DNA of 64,000 nucleotides from Prochlorococcus sp. AG-402-I23. Lineage in GTDB: Bacteria; Cyanobacteriota; Cyanobacteriia; PCC-6307; Cyanobiaceae. Position numbers and translations under genes: made by a program. Shown here piece by piece: positions 8,789-18,610 of this stretch; the stretch's first letter is position 1; the number at the start of each line of letters is the position of its first letter. A model generated the notes under the pieces. It ran no database searches, was not told where the DNA came from, and saw only the letters and a list, made by a program, of their open reading frames with translations. The DNA lies in the NCBI GenBank assembly GCA_003216915.1, contig QCIB01000004.1, positions 1 through 64,000 of the forward strand, written 5' to 3'.

Positions 8789-10921
8789 ATGCAAAAACAT
8801 TTTTTAAAATTTGGGAAGGTTTTCATAAATGTTGCCTGCTCTCCCCTTGTCTTTATATCAAATAATTCAGAACTGGCTGCTAAGTATTTGCCAAATGACG
8901 TTGATCAATCAATAAAAACCTTAGAAATACCAAATATTAATAATGTTTTTTTTCAAGGGATTGATATTAAAAAAGAGAAAAAATTTCTTCTTGCAGAAAA
9001 TAATAATGTTATTAGTGAAGAAAGTGTTCTTATCTCTGAAATAATTATTGAAGGTTGGGAAAATCATCCTGAAGGTAGAAAACTTGAATTGGCTGCATAT
9101 GATTCAATGAGTATAAAGCCTGGCAGTATTGTTGATAATCGAATTTTAAATCAAGACCTTAATTCAATATATGCTAGTGGTTGGTTTTCAGGAGTTAAAA
9201 TAAAGTCTCAAGATGGGCCACTAGGTGTGAGGCTAATAGTAAATGTAGTGCCTAATCCAATCTTGAAGAAAGTTGAACTTAAACCAATAACCTCTATAGT
9301 CTCCAATGAATACGTAGATAATATTTTTAAAAATTATTATGGGACAACCCTTAACCTAAAGGAATTACAAAATAAGATCGAAATAATAAAAGAACGTTAT
9401 GAAAAAGCGGGTTATTCTCTAGCTAGAATTAGTGGCCCAGATAGAATCTTTGAGAACGGAGTAGTAAGATTAAAAGTTTCTGAGGGTACTATCTCTGACG
9501 TAAAAATAAGATTCCCAAATTCTGATGGTGAATTTATTATTGATGGAAAACCTAGAAAAGGGAAAACAAAAGACTGGGTTATAAAGAGAGAATTAAAAAC
9601 ACAACCCGGCACCATATTTAATAGAAAAATTTTAGAAGCTGATATCGGTAGACTCTATGCCACAGCATTATTTGATGATGTAAAGGTTTCTCTTGGCCCG
9701 GATAATTTAAATCCTGGTCAAGTCATAATTTTTTTAGACTTGAGTGAACAAAGAACAGGATCGTTAACAGGTGGACTTGGTTATAGCAATGGTTCAGGTA
9801 TCTTCGCCTCAATTGGTTTGCAGGAATCAAATACACTAGGAAGGGCATGGTCTACAAATTTAAATCTAAATTTTGGAGAATATTCAACTACTTATAATTT
9901 TTCATTAACTGATCCATGGATTAAAGGAGATAAACATAAAACATCTTTTAGAACAAATATTTTTTTAAGCAGAGATTATCCACAAGAATTTAAAAGTGAA
10001 AAAAATGGGCGTATATACGCAGTAGATGATACTAGTACTTCGACCTCTGATACTTTTTCATCAATAGTTTTAGAAAAAACAGGAGGTGGATTTTCTTTCT
10101 CAAGGCCATTAAATGGTGGAGATCCATTTAAGGTAGCTAAATGGAGAGTTCTTGCAGGAATGAATTTTAAGACGGTAAAGATGATTGATGGTGATGGAAA
10201 CAAAAAACCTTATGGTGATAGGACCCCAACAACAGGAAATATAAATGATATTATCTGTATTGGATTTACTCCAAATGATGGTTCATGTCCTAAAGAAAAT
10301 ACATTAGTGAGTTTTATCGCGAGTACTTCTAGAAATAATTTGAATAATTCCATCAATCCAACTGCAGGAAATAAATTTACCTTTGGGACCGAACAATTTG
10401 TTTCAATGGGAAAAAATTCTCCAACTTTTAATAGAATGAGAGCATCATATTCTTATTTTATACCTACAAAATTGATCAATTTAACCAAGGCATGTAGATC
10501 TAGTAAAGCTACTAGTGAAGATTGTCCTCAAGCTATTGGTTTTCAATTTAAGGCGGGAACTATTCTTGGGGAATTGCCTCCATACGAAGCATTTTGTATG
10601 GGAGGAACATCATCAGTTAGAGGATGGGGATCTTGTGATTTAGCTGTAAGTAAAAGTTTTGTTGAAGGTACTGCAGAATATAGATTCCCTGTTTGGAGAA
10701 TGATATCAGGAGCATTATTTGTTGATGCAGGAAGTGATTTAGGATCTCAAAATGATGTTCCAGGCAAACCTGGTAAATTATTAGAGAAATCAGGCTCTGG
10801 TTATTCCCTTGGAGGAGGGGTTGGGGTTAAAACACCAATAGGTCCATTAAGATTAGATATTGCTAGCAAGGACCTAAGTGGAGATTGGAGATATACACTT
10901 GGAGTTGGATGGAAGTTTTAA
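8789..10921 (+). CDS. bamA: Omp85/BamA-family outer membrane assembly protein
   Basis: Outer-membrane protein insertion machinery of the BamA/Omp85 (D15) family. After a signal-like N-terminus (roughly 1-31, hydrophobic core FINVACSPLVFI), POTRA-type repeats occupy about 80-325. A beta-barrel follows from about 330 to 710 and ends with an aromatic residue (GVGWKF), as in other barrel proteins. The barrel includes GGTSSVRGW, a conserved Omp85 loop motif. It is the first gene of a tight lipid A block; its stop codon abuts the GTG of lpxC. Cyanobacterial Omp85 usually has three POTRA domains; I have not delimited them. Confidence 0.92.
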   Translation: MQKHFLKFGKVFINVACSPLVFISNNSELAAKYLPNDVDQSIKTLEIPNINNVFFQGIDIKKEKKFLLAENNNVISEESVLISEIIIEGWENHPEGRKLELAAYDSMSIKPGSIVDNRILNQDLNSIYASGWFSGVKIKSQDGPLGVRLIVNVVPNPILKKVELKPITSIVSNEYVDNIFKNYYGTTLNLKELQNKIEIIKERYEKAGYSLARISGPDRIFENGVVRLKVSEGTISDVKIRFPNSDGEFIIDGKPRKGKTKDWVIKRELKTQPGTIFNRKILEADIGRLYATALFDDVKVSLGPDNLNPGQVIIFLDLSEQRTGSLTGGLGYSNGSGIFASIGLQESNTLGRAWSTNLNLNFGEYSTTYNFSLTDPWIKGDKHKTSFRTNIFLSRDYPQEFKSEKNGRIYAVDDTSTSTSDTFSSIVLEKTGGGFSFSRPLNGGDPFKVAKWRVLAGMNFKTVKMIDGDGNKKPYGDRTPTTGNINDIICIGFTPNDGSCPKENTLVSFIASTSRNNLNNSINPTAGNKFTFGTEQFVSMGKNSPTFNRMRASYSYFIPTKLINLTKACRSSKATSEDCPQAIGFQFKAGTILGELPPYEAFCMGGTSSVRGWGSCDLAVSKSFVEGTAEYRFPVWRMISGALFVDAGSDLGSQNDVPGKPGKLLEKSGSGYSLGGGVGVKTPIGPLRLDIASKDLSGDWRYTLGVGWKF

Positions 10922-11758
10922 GTGTTTTCTTGGCCTGCTAATTATGATTATTGTTATACCTTAGCTGGGGTTATCTCCAGAGAGGGCATAGGCCTTCATA
11001 GTGGAGAAAAAACAAGAGTTACAATTTCTTCTTACGAGAAAGAAGGATATTATGTCTCTTTCAGGGATAAACCTAATGAGATTTTTAAGTTAACTCAGGA
11101 TTTAATTGGAAGTACAATGCTTTGTACGGCGGTTAAATTAGCGGGGAGAAATTTGTATACTATCGAACATTTATTATCTTCAATGGCAGGGTGTGGGTTG
11201 AGTTATATACATATTGAGGTTGATGGGAAAGAGATTCCTCTTTTAGATGGATCGGCAATCCAGTGGGTTAGAGATTTTGAAGAAGCAGGTATAAAAAAGG
11301 CACCTAGACCAGATAATTTTTTTCGAGAGATTAATAAATCAATAATTTTAAATAAAGAAGGCTCAGTTATAGCAGCAACCCCTTCTGAAAAAACTATAAT
11401 TATATCCACTATAAGTTTTGCCTATAAAGCGATTGGGAACCAAACTTTTGTGATTGATTTAAATCCAAAAAGTTTTGTTGAAATGATTGCTCCTGCTAGA
11501 ACATTTGGTTTTAAAGATCAATTTCAAGAGTTAAGTGAACTGGGATTAATAAAAGGCGGAAGTTTGGAAAATGCCCTTGTTTGTGACGGTGATAAATGGG
11601 TAAATCCACCATTAAGATTTGATAATGAACCAATAAGACATAAAATTTTAGACCTAATTGGGGACTTGGCTTTGGTAGGGTTACCTAAGGCCCAAATTTT
11701 AGTTTATAAAGGATCACATTCTTTAAATGCTTTATTGGCCTCATCGCTAAAAAATTAA
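10922..11758 (+). CDS. lpxC: UDP-3-O-acyl-N-acetylglucosamine deacetylase
   Basis: LpxC, the zinc enzyme of the committed step of lipid A synthesis. Zinc ligands can be assigned to H83 (TIEHLLSSM), H240 and D244 ([10 protein letters not shown]), with the acid-base pair E82 and H267 (KGSHSLN). Length 278, slightly shorter than E. coli LpxC (305). The start is GTG at 10922, directly after the bamA stop, which implies translational coupling. It is followed 17 bases later by fabZ. Confidence 0.96.
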   Translation: MFSWPANYDYCYTLAGVISREGIGLHSGEKTRVTISSYEKEGYYVSFRDKPNEIFKLTQDLIGSTMLCTAVKLAGRNLYTIEHLLSSMAGCGLSYIHIEVDGKEIPLLDGSAIQWVRDFEEAGIKKAPRPDNFFREINKSIILNKEGSVIAATPSEKTIIISTISFAYKAIGNQTFVIDLNPKSFVEMIAPARTFGFKDQFQELSELGLIKGGSLENALVCDGDKWVNPPLRFDNEPIRHKILDLIGDLALVGLPKAQILVYKGSHSLNALLASSLKN

Positions 11759-11775
11759 TTTTATCTTTAATTGTT

Positions 11776-12234
11776 TTGGAAAAGAAATTATCCAGTGAAA
11801 ATAATCAACTTTCCTCTGAGCACATACTAGGTTTGTTACCTCACAGATATCCTTTTGCTCTTGTGGACAAAGTTATAGAGCATATTCCTGGGGAAAAAGC
11901 CGTTGCAGTAAAAAATGTAACTATAAATGAGCCTCAATTTCAGGGTCACTTTCCTGAGAGACCCTTGATGCCTGGGGTTCTTATTGTTGAATCAATGGCT
12001 CAAGTTGGTGGAATAATTGTAACGCAAATGCCCGATCTCCCTAAAGGACTTTTCGTCTTTGCTGGAATCAATAATGTTAAATTTAGAAAACCAGTTGTGC
12101 CTGGAGATCAATTGATAATTTCTTGTGAGTTATTGTCTATTAAAAGACAAAGATTTGGGAAGGTTAAAGGTGAGGCGCATGTTGATGGGAAGTTGGTTTG
12201 TGCTGGAGAGTTAATGTTTTCATTAGTTGATTAG
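11776..12234 (+). CDS. fabZ: 3-hydroxyacyl-ACP dehydratase FabZ
   Basis: Hot-dog fold dehydratase of fatty acid elongation. The catalytic segment [20 protein letters not shown] supplies H58 and E72. Length 152 is normal. The start is TTG at 11776; the upstream in-frame sequence belongs to the short lpxC gap. Its place between lpxC and lpxA is the usual arrangement and balances hydroxyacyl-ACP use between phospholipid and lipid A synthesis. The 3' end overlaps the possible TTG start of lpxA by 8 bases. Confidence 0.96.
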   Translation: MEKKLSSENNQLSSEHILGLLPHRYPFALVDKVIEHIPGEKAVAVKNVTINEPQFQGHFPERPLMPGVLIVESMAQVGGIIVTQMPDLPKGLFVFAGINNVKFRKPVVPGDQLIISCELLSIKRQRFGKVKGEAHVDGKLVCAGELMFSLVD

Positions 12235-13081
12235 GGACATGGATCATAACAATACTGAATTAAACTCAATCTTTAGTGGAGTCAAAGTGCACCCAAATGC
12301 TTTTGTTGATCCAAGTGCCGAATTACATGATGGGGTTATTGTCTCTCAAGGAGCTATTATCGGTCCTGATGTGACTATCGGGAAAGGCACCGAAATAGGA
12401 CCGAATGCTGTTATTTCAGGAAGAACTCAAATTGGTATTAACAATAAAGTTTCCCCAAGTGTTTATATAGGGCTTGATCCCCAGGACCTTAAATATAAAG
12501 GGGCCCATACTGAAGTAATTATTGGAGATAATAATACTTTCAGAGAATGTGTAACTATTAATAAGGCAACTGATGAAGGAGAAAAAACAATTATTGGAAA
12601 TAATAATTTGTTGATGGCTTACACTCATATCGGCCATAATTGTGAACTTGGTAATAGGATAGTTTTATCAAATAGTGTTCAAGTTGCAGGCCATGTAAAG
12701 ATTGAAGATAAAGCTATTATTGGCGGTTGTTTAGGTATTCATCAGTTTGTACATATTGGATATTTAGCAATGATTGGAGGAATGACTAGAGTAGATAGAG
12801 ATGTCCCTCCTTTTTGTTTGGCCGAAGGGCATCCAGGAAGATTGAGAGGTTTGAATAGAATTGGAATTAAGAGAAGTGGTTTAATGGAAAATAAAGATTT
12901 TGACTTAAAATTACTTCAAAGTACTTGGAATATACTTTTTAAATCTAATGATGCGATTTCAAATTCATTAGAAAAAGTAATGAAAGGAGAATTAGATATT
13001 TCATCTTCAAGATTATGTAGTTTTTTAAAAGAGTCAATATCTAAAGAAAGACGAGGACCAATGCCTGTAGTGAATGTATGA
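12227..13081 (+). CDS. lpxA: UDP-N-acetylglucosamine O-acyltransferase
   Basis: LpxA, first acyl transfer of lipid A synthesis. The left-handed parallel beta-helix is visible as hexapeptide repeats ([19 protein letters not shown] and so on) over about residues 20-200. The helical C-terminal part follows. The segment [11 protein letters not shown] gives the catalytic histidine (H137, equivalent to E. coli H125), and DPQDLKYKG is the familiar substrate loop. Two starts are possible: TTG at 12227, inside fabZ, and ATG at 12239, four codons later. The ATG leaves a 4-base gap and may be the real one. The 3' end overlaps lpxB by 4 bases (ATGA). Confidence 0.95.
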   Translation: MIRDMDHNNTELNSIFSGVKVHPNAFVDPSAELHDGVIVSQGAIIGPDVTIGKGTEIGPNAVISGRTQIGINNKVSPSVYIGLDPQDLKYKGAHTEVIIGDNNTFRECVTINKATDEGEKTIIGNNNLLMAYTHIGHNCELGNRIVLSNSVQVAGHVKIEDKAIIGGCLGIHQFVHIGYLAMIGGMTRVDRDVPPFCLAEGHPGRLRGLNRIGIKRSGLMENKDFDLKLLQSTWNILFKSNDAISNSLEKVMKGELDISSSRLCSFLKESISKERRGPMPVVNV

Positions 13082-14256
13082 ATAAAAAGATATTTATAAG
13101 TACTGGAGAAGTCTCTGGAGATTTGCACGGAAGTTTGTTATCAAAAGCATTATTAGATGAAGCTAAAAAAAAATCTATAGATTTAGAAATTTGCGGATTA
13201 GGCGGGGAAAGGATGAAGAAAGAAGGTGTGAAAATTCTTCAAAATACTACATCAATTAGTGCAATAGGAATTTGGGAGGCTTTACCTCTTATTATTCCAA
13301 CAATAATAATTCAAAAAAGGTTTTACAAATTACTAAAAAAATATCCTCCTGATTGCTTAATTTTGATTGACTATATGGGACCCAATATAAAAATTGGTAC
13401 TAAATTAAAAAGATCGAAGACTAAAATTCCAATTTTTTACTATATTGCTCCTCAAGAGTGGGCTTGGAGGGTTGGCAATAATACTACTACAAATCTAATA
13501 AAGTTTTCTGATAAGATTTTTGCAATTTTCAAGAAAGAAGCAGCATTTTATAAAAAGAGGGGTGGAAATGTTTTTTGGGTTGGACATCCAATGATTGATT
13601 TAACAAAAAAACTTCCTCTAAAAAAGGATGCCAGAACTATTTTAAACCTTCGACCAGATCAAAACATCATACTTTTAATGCCCGCATCAAGACCTCAAGA
13701 ATTGCGATATATATTGCCTACCTTTATGAGGGCGGCTAAAAAATTACAACAAAAATATCCAAGTTTTGTTGTCTATATTCCCTCTTGCCGGGATGCCTTT
13801 GATGAAATATTCAAAAAAGCCTTTAGAAAATATCAAGTTAATGGACTCGTGATTTCTCAAAAAGATAGTGCAAAATTAAAGCCTTACATTTATTCCCTCA
13901 CTAAAATTGCTCTTTGTAAATCTGGGACAGTTAATATGGAATTAGCTTTATATGGAATCCCCCAGATTGTTGGTTATAGAGTAAGTAGGGTAACTGCTTT
14001 TATTGCAAAAAAAATTCTTAATTTCAAAGTAAAATTTATTTCCCCTGTAAATTTGTTAGTTAATAAATTTATAATCCCTGAGTTTGTACAAAAGGAGTTT
14101 GATGACAAGAAAATTTTCTATAAATCTTGTAGGATTCTTGATGGGAAGTCAGAAAATATAAAAATTAAAAAAGGTTATGCTTTTTTAAAAAAAGAATTAG
14201 GAGAAAAGGGCGTAGTACAGAGAGCTGCTAAAGAGATTATTAATTCTATTATTTGA
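13078..14256 (+). CDS. lpxB: lipid-A-disaccharide synthase
   Basis: GT19 glycosyltransferase that joins lipid X to UDP-diacylglucosamine. The N-terminus ISTGEVSGDLHGS and the internal YIAPQEWAW, VGHPMID and LCKSGTVNMELAL motifs identify it; SGT.N.E is the nucleotide-sugar binding signature. Length 392, normal for the family. Its ATG overlaps the lpxA stop (ATGA), so it is translationally coupled and closes the bamA-lpxC-fabZ-lpxA-lpxB run. No genes for later lipid A steps lie in the window. Confidence 0.96.
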   Translation: MNKKIFISTGEVSGDLHGSLLSKALLDEAKKKSIDLEICGLGGERMKKEGVKILQNTTSISAIGIWEALPLIIPTIIIQKRFYKLLKKYPPDCLILIDYMGPNIKIGTKLKRSKTKIPIFYYIAPQEWAWRVGNNTTTNLIKFSDKIFAIFKKEAAFYKKRGGNVFWVGHPMIDLTKKLPLKKDARTILNLRPDQNIILLMPASRPQELRYILPTFMRAAKKLQQKYPSFVVYIPSCRDAFDEIFKKAFRKYQVNGLVISQKDSAKLKPYIYSLTKIALCKSGTVNMELALYGIPQIVGYRVSRVTAFIAKKILNFKVKFISPVNLLVNKFIIPEFVQKEFDDKKIFYKSCRILDGKSENIKIKKGYAFLKKELGEKGVVQRAAKEIINSII

Positions 14257-14272
14257 ACTTTATAATAAAAAA

Positions 14273-14875
14273 ATGAAATATTTCTTTCCTCTAATAATTG
14301 CTATTTCAATATTTATTAACCCTTTAAACGCTTTTGCAGAGGAATTGATTCTTGGAGGAGGTTGTTTTTGGTGTTTAGAACATGATTTAGAGTCATTAAA
14401 GGGGATAAATTTTGTACAAAGTGGCTATTCAGGCGGAGATTTACAAAATCCTACATACGAAAATCATGAAGGACATCAGGAAGTGGTTTTGGTGAACTAT
14501 GATTCCAAATTGGTAACTTTACCCGAGATACTTAGGCTCTATTTCAGAAATATTGATCCTCTGGATGGCAAGGGTCAATTTTGTGATCGTGGAGATTCTT
14601 ATAGGCCAGTGATCTTTTTCAAAGATGCAAATGAGGAAAGTGATGCCAGAAATGCAATTGTTTCCGCCTCTAATGAATTGAGTTTGCCGTTAGAAAAAAT
14701 ATCTGTAGAACTAAAATCAAAAGGTCAATTTTGGTTGGCTGAAGAATATCATCAGGATTTTGCCGAGAGAAATGAATTAAAATATAAGTTCTATAGATTC
14801 TCATGCGGGAGAGATCAAAGGTTGGATAAATTATGGGGTGATAATGCTAGATCAACAAATCTTTGGAATGAATGA
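14273..14875 (+). CDS. msrA: exported peptide methionine-S-sulfoxide reductase MsrA
   Basis: Reduces S-methionine sulfoxide in proteins. A signal peptide is visible (residues 1-22: lysine, then a hydrophobic run ending NAFAEE), so the enzyme should act in the periplasm or thylakoid lumen. The catalytic motif GGCFWC gives C31. EYHQDFAERN and a C-terminal FSCGRDQ cysteine, likely a resolving residue, are also present. Length 200. It follows lpxB after 16 bases and may share its transcript. Typical cytosolic MsrA lacks the leader. Confidence 0.92.
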   Translation: MKYFFPLIIAISIFINPLNAFAEELILGGGCFWCLEHDLESLKGINFVQSGYSGGDLQNPTYENHEGHQEVVLVNYDSKLVTLPEILRLYFRNIDPLDGKGQFCDRGDSYRPVIFFKDANEESDARNAIVSASNELSLPLEKISVELKSKGQFWLAEEYHQDFAERNELKYKFYRFSCGRDQRLDKLWGDNARSTNLWNE

Positions 14876-14886
14876 TTTAAATATAG

Positions 14887-16359
14887 TTATTTATTTTTAA
14901 TCCATTGAACAAGAGTTTTAACTCCAAAACCGGTTGCACCTGATGGGTTAATTCCCTTATTCTTATCAGTCCAACAAGTCCCAGCAATATCAATATGAGC
15001 CCATTTAATCTGTGTATCAAAGAATTCCTCCAAAAACAAAGCAGCAGTTATTGACCCACCTGCTCTAGGGCCTGTATTTTTCATGTCAGCTATATGAGAC
15101 TTTAACCCTTCTTTATAAGATTTTTGTAAAGGCATTTGCCATAATTCTTCTCCAGACTGGGCTGATGCAGCTTTTAGATCATTTGCTAGATCATCATTAT
15201 TGCTCCAGAATCCAGCTATATCATTTCCTAATGCAACAACAATAGCTCCTGTTAAAGTTGCGAGATCTATTATTGAATCCGGTTTTAAATTGGATGCGTA
15301 AGTTAAAGCATCAGCTAATGTGAGTCTACCCTCTGCATCAGTGTTATTTATTTCAATTGTCTTGCCATTAGATGCCTTAACTACATCTCCAGGATGTACT
15401 GCAGATCCATTGATCATGTTTTCGCAAGATGCCACAATAAAATGAATTTCTAATCCCTTTGGCTTTATTGCTCCAAGTGCTTTTGCTGCTCCTAAAACTG
15501 CAGCGCTTCCGCCCATATCATATTTCATCATTTCAATTTGAGAGGCTCCTACTTTCAGATTGTATCCTCCAGAATCAAAGGTTAAACCCTTCCCAACAAG
15601 CGCAATCTTTTCTTTTATAGGCCCGTCTGACTTTAAAGTAAGATGTATAAATTTAGGATCCAGATCAGAACCTTTTGCTACAGCTAAATATGCACCCATT
15701 CCTAAATCCTCACAATCTTTTGCCTCTAAAATTTTTACTTCCAAACCATGATCATTAGCTATTTGAGAAGCTTGTATAGACATTTCCTGAGGCGTAAGAC
15801 TATTTGGAGGGGCGGCTACAAGTCTTCTAGCTAGTTCTACACCTTCACATATTTGTGCTGTCTCTTCAAAGCTAATATTCTCAAATTTTTTTAAATTCAA
15901 AAACTCTATTACTTTAAGAACTTTCTTTTCATCTTTTTTCTTATTGAATCTATTGTCTTTATAGGCAGATAATCTGGCTGACTCTGCTAATTGATTTATT
16001 TCTAGTTGTGAATTTATTAATTCCCAAGGTAGCAAGATGCTGATTTTTTCATTTTTATCAACAGTTTTCCTAACTAGATTTCCTATAGAGTTTTCTATAT
16101 CACTTTTATTTAGGTCTTTTGATTTGCCAAGACCGACTATGATTAAAGTTTCTAATTTTTGATCTAAAAATTCAAAGCTTAAAGTTTTTCCTTTTTCTCC
16201 TTTAAATTTTTTTTGAGTAACTTTTTTAAGTAATAATTTTGGGTCAATAACAAATTTTATGTTTTCAAGTTGGCTTGCAATTTCTTCCTCTAAAACTCCA
16301 AAAATTAATGAAGTACCTTGCCAGTTATCTAGATTTTTTTGGAATGTGGAAAATTGCAT
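14887..16359 (-). CDS. pepA: leucyl aminopeptidase (M17)
   Basis: Two-metal M17 aminopeptidase for peptide turnover. The C-terminal catalytic domain has the metal/catalytic segment [10 protein letters not shown] (256-265) and the family signature NTDAEGRL (339-346), with the N-terminal regulatory domain before it. Length 490 is standard. ATG start at 16359. It converges with msrA, with 11 bases between stops. Confidence 0.96.
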   Translation of the reverse strand: MQFSTFQKNLDNWQGTSLIFGVLEEEIASQLENIKFVIDPKLLLKKVTQKKFKGEKGKTLSFEFLDQKLETLIIVGLGKSKDLNKSDIENSIGNLVRKTVDKNEKISILLPWELINSQLEINQLAESARLSAYKDNRFNKKKDEKKVLKVIEFLNLKKFENISFEETAQICEGVELARRLVAAPPNSLTPQEMSIQASQIANDHGLEVKILEAKDCEDLGMGAYLAVAKGSDLDPKFIHLTLKSDGPIKEKIALVGKGLTFDSGGYNLKVGASQIEMMKYDMGGSAAVLGAAKALGAIKPKGLEIHFIVASCENMINGSAVHPGDVVKASNGKTIEINNTDAEGRLTLADALTYASNLKPDSIIDLATLTGAIVVALGNDIAGFWSNNDDLANDLKAASAQSGEELWQMPLQKSYKEGLKSHIADMKNTGPRAGGSITAALFLEEFFDTQIKWAHIDIAGTCWTDKNKGINPSGATGFGVKTLVQWIKNK

Positions 16360-16383
16360 TTGTAAAATGGATTTAATTAACTT

Positions 16384-16995
16384 TTAGTTGTTTGTGAAAG
16401 TAGTTGCCCACCTATCTCGAGTTTCTTTATTAAAAGGTGGTAACCATAAATATATCAGTTGCTGTTCTAATTTACGTCTTAATTTTACTTCTTTAGGTAC
16501 ATCTAAGAAGAAACGAATATCTTGGTGACTTGAGAGTTTGTTATGAGCTAAGGCTTCTTTATAGTTCATGAGGTAATTTTTACAGTCATGTTCTCCCTTC
16601 CATCTTTTATTTGCCGAATTTGTTTCTCCTATATAAAGGATTATTTTAGAACTCTCCATCGAGTCAATTACAAAATACATTGCTGGACCATTGTGTATAT
16701 ATTGATTGGTTCTCCAAAAGTTCAATGATAATGGCTGCAGGGAAAACGGATCAATTTTTCTTTCATTGGAAATTGTATTTATAGGAAGACTTGTTTGATG
16801 CAAAGTTTTATTATGATTATCTTTTGTAATTTTGAATTGGTGATTATATATTCTATTTCTCCATTCAGTTAGGATTTCGCCTTTGATTTTTAGATTTTTT
16901 GAGTGTTGAAAATTAATTGATGTATTTACATTTGAACCAAATAATTCAAATTGTCTATTTTGATTTGAAATATTATTTACGTTAAATTTTTCCAA
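16384..16995 (-). CDS. GIY-YIG-like nuclease fold protein, function unknown
   Basis: A 203-residue protein whose central part looks like a GIY-YIG domain: AMYFVID at about 105-111, then ILYIGETNSANKRW (119-132) supplying Y121, G123 and R131, and a downstream Glu in RRKLEQQLIYLWLPPFN (E177). The first 100 residues are not recognised. The spacing and YIGETN motif suit a small GIY-YIG family seen in cyanobacteria (from memory, not checked). It could be a repair nuclease or a non-catalytic binder. It lies 24 bases upstream of pepA on the same strand. Confidence 0.6.
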   Translation of the reverse strand: MEKFNVNNISNQNRQFELFGSNVNTSINFQHSKNLKIKGEILTEWRNRIYNHQFKITKDNHNKTLHQTSLPINTISNERKIDPFSLQPLSLNFWRTNQYIHNGPAMYFVIDSMESSKIILYIGETNSANKRWKGEHDCKNYLMNYKEALAHNKLSSHQDIRFFLDVPKEVKLRRKLEQQLIYLWLPPFNKETRDRWATTFTNN

Positions 16996-17146
16996 TATTT
17001 ATGAAACATGTCTACTAAATTTAATTCTGAAAAAATATAAATCAAAGAATTATTTATAAACTAAAATTTATTAATGTTCTTATTAATTTAAAAGATTCTT
17101 GTTATCTTGTAATTGAGCCTTAATCTTGCGAAGTAAAAAAATAGAA

Positions 17147-17179
17147 ATGGGATTCTTTGAGTCTGAAAAAAACTCATAA
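17147..17179 (+). pseudogene. 10-codon relic of the DUF1825 gene
   Basis: The short frame encodes MGFFESEKNS then TAA. Its first 20 bases match the first 20 of the intact DUF1825 gene at 19265 with only two differences (18/20), and both copies begin at the ATG. Its last codons (E-K-N-S-stop) resemble the intact gene's end (D-K-T-S-stop). It therefore looks like a copy with an internal in-frame deletion. It lies in the gap between the GIY-YIG gene and the HNH gene, in the same orientation as the intact copy. That it marks an insertion boundary is inference. Confidence 0.5.
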
Positions 17180-17200
17180 ATTAATAAAGAAAAAATAATT

Positions 17201-18610
17201 TTAATTCATGTCTTGACCCTTATTGAATTTTTTCCATCTCCATTCCAATGCTTCTTTACTTGGTGGATATTTGAGATGCCTTAGATTTGAACGCATTATT
17301 TGGAGAGAGTTAAGATTATTTTGATTATTTGGTATTATCTCCAAATATTTTGGATCAATACTCCATTTATTAAGATCAAAAAGTGAATGATGATTTCTAC
17401 ATAACCATATTCCATTACCAGATTGATCTCCCCCATTATCTTTTACTGGTCTAATATGTGCTGCTTCAATAACTTCTGGTAATGCATCACATAGAACACA
17501 ATGTTTGGGACCGATTCTTTTTAGTAATTTTTTGCGAAAAACTTCTTGACTTCTTTTTTTTGATTTTGTTGTTTTTACAGAGATTTCTCTCTCTTGAAAA
17601 GTGTCCTCTTCTTCAATAGGTATTTCATAGTCATCTTTCCCACCTTCAGAAAAAGTTATAACAATAGAGTTATCTTCTGGTGAATCATAAAGAACAAAAA
17701 CTTTATCTACTTTTCTCCTTTTACCAGAATTAATTAATTCACCTTTCTCATTTGCATTCCTTATTAAAAATATTGGAAGTTTTAATTGCATTGCAGATCT
17801 AAGTGATTCAATATCTGCTGAATCTTGACCTCTCATTTCAGTTTTGGGATAGTCATAAGTTCCTGTCTCTTCACCAAAGTCATCTTCATATTTGCCTCTA
17901 CTACTGATACCCACACATACACCTTTCCCAGATGGAGTGATGTCACTGGTATTTTTAGTATCTCTCCATATCCCTCTAGCACTCCCATAGCATCCTATGG
18001 ACCTTACTTCTTCAGCAGTAAGAGGTCTTATATTTTGAATTTTTTGTATTTCCATCCACATTTTTTCTCTTCTTTCTATTTCAACTTTTAATGCAGTATC
18101 GTTGAATGATTTTTCAAAAAATGGAATTTGAAAAGCAGCAACAATTTTCTCGGAACTTTCATTATCAAATGTTGTATAACCTTGGATATAAAACTTTTCC
18201 TTATAACCCATCACTTTCTTTAATACATCAAGTGGTACATTTATTTCGTTAATCTCATCAATAAGGAACATATTTTCCCATAATTGACCATCCTCTTTAA
18301 ATCCCCAAAGATATTCTGAGAATTCCTTATTTTTAAACTTTGCTGTAATCTTTCCGCAACTAAAAAAAGTTTTATCCCTATACATTATGCAAATATCGTC
18401 TTTTTGCATTGTCTGCCAATTTTTATAGTTGGAATTATTTTTAGCATTGGTTACTCCCCAGCATGCATAGGCATCATCTTTCAATGTTGAGGTCAATTTT
18501 TTGTCATTTTCAAAAAGAATTATCTCCTCTCTAGGAACTAATTTTTCAATAGTTTTTGCGTGATGCTTTCTAGCATATTTGTCGCCACAAGGAACAATAT
18601 GAACTCTCAT
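17201..18610 (-). CDS. EVE-like / SRA-like / HNH putative modification-dependent (type IV) restriction endonuclease
   Basis: A 469-residue protein with three parts. Residues 1-165 resemble the PUA-like EVE/YTH reader fold (ACWGVTNAKN, DDICIMYRDKTFFSCGKI). Residues 205-335 resemble the SRA/YDG modified-base reader: KYEDDFGEE, TYDYPKTEMRGQDSAD and LPIFLIRN match the order YEDD - GRDQ - N - PV.VIR. Residues 358-420 form an HNH nuclease with CVLC (371-374), EAAHIRP with H385, and LCRNHHSLFD with C404, H407 and H408. SRA-HNH and EVE-HNH architectures are known modification-dependent restriction enzymes, so cleavage of modified DNA is the likely role. Its ATG overlaps the mazG-like stop by 4 bases. 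No DNA methyltransferase lies beside it. The HNH assignment is firm, SRA moderate, EVE tentative. Confidence 0.72.
   Translation of the reverse strand: MRVHIVPCGDKYARKHHAKTIEKLVPREEIILFENDKKLTSTLKDDAYACWGVTNAKNNSNYKNWQTMQKDDICIMYRDKTFFSCGKITAKFKNKEFSEYLWGFKEDGQLWENMFLIDEINEINVPLDVLKKVMGYKEKFYIQGYTTFDNESSEKIVAAFQIPFFEKSFNDTALKVEIERREKMWMEIQKIQNIRPLTAEEVRSIGCYGSARGIWRDTKNTSDITPSGKGVCVGISSRGKYEDDFGEETGTYDYPKTEMRGQDSADIESLRSAMQLKLPIFLIRNANEKGELINSGKRRKVDKVFVLYDSPEDNSIVITFSEGGKDDYEIPIEEEDTFQEREISVKTTKSKKRSQEVFRKKLLKRIGPKHCVLCDALPEVIEAAHIRPVKDNGGDQSGNGIWLCRNHHSLFDLNKWSIDPKYLEIIPNNQNNLNSLQIMRSNLRHLKYPPSKEALEWRWKKFNKGQDMN

Noticed and set aside
17147-17179. The ten-codon frame MGFFESEKNS as a genuine small protein
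   Set aside because: Its match to both ends of DUF1825 makes a deletion relic more likely, though a leader peptide cannot be excluded.
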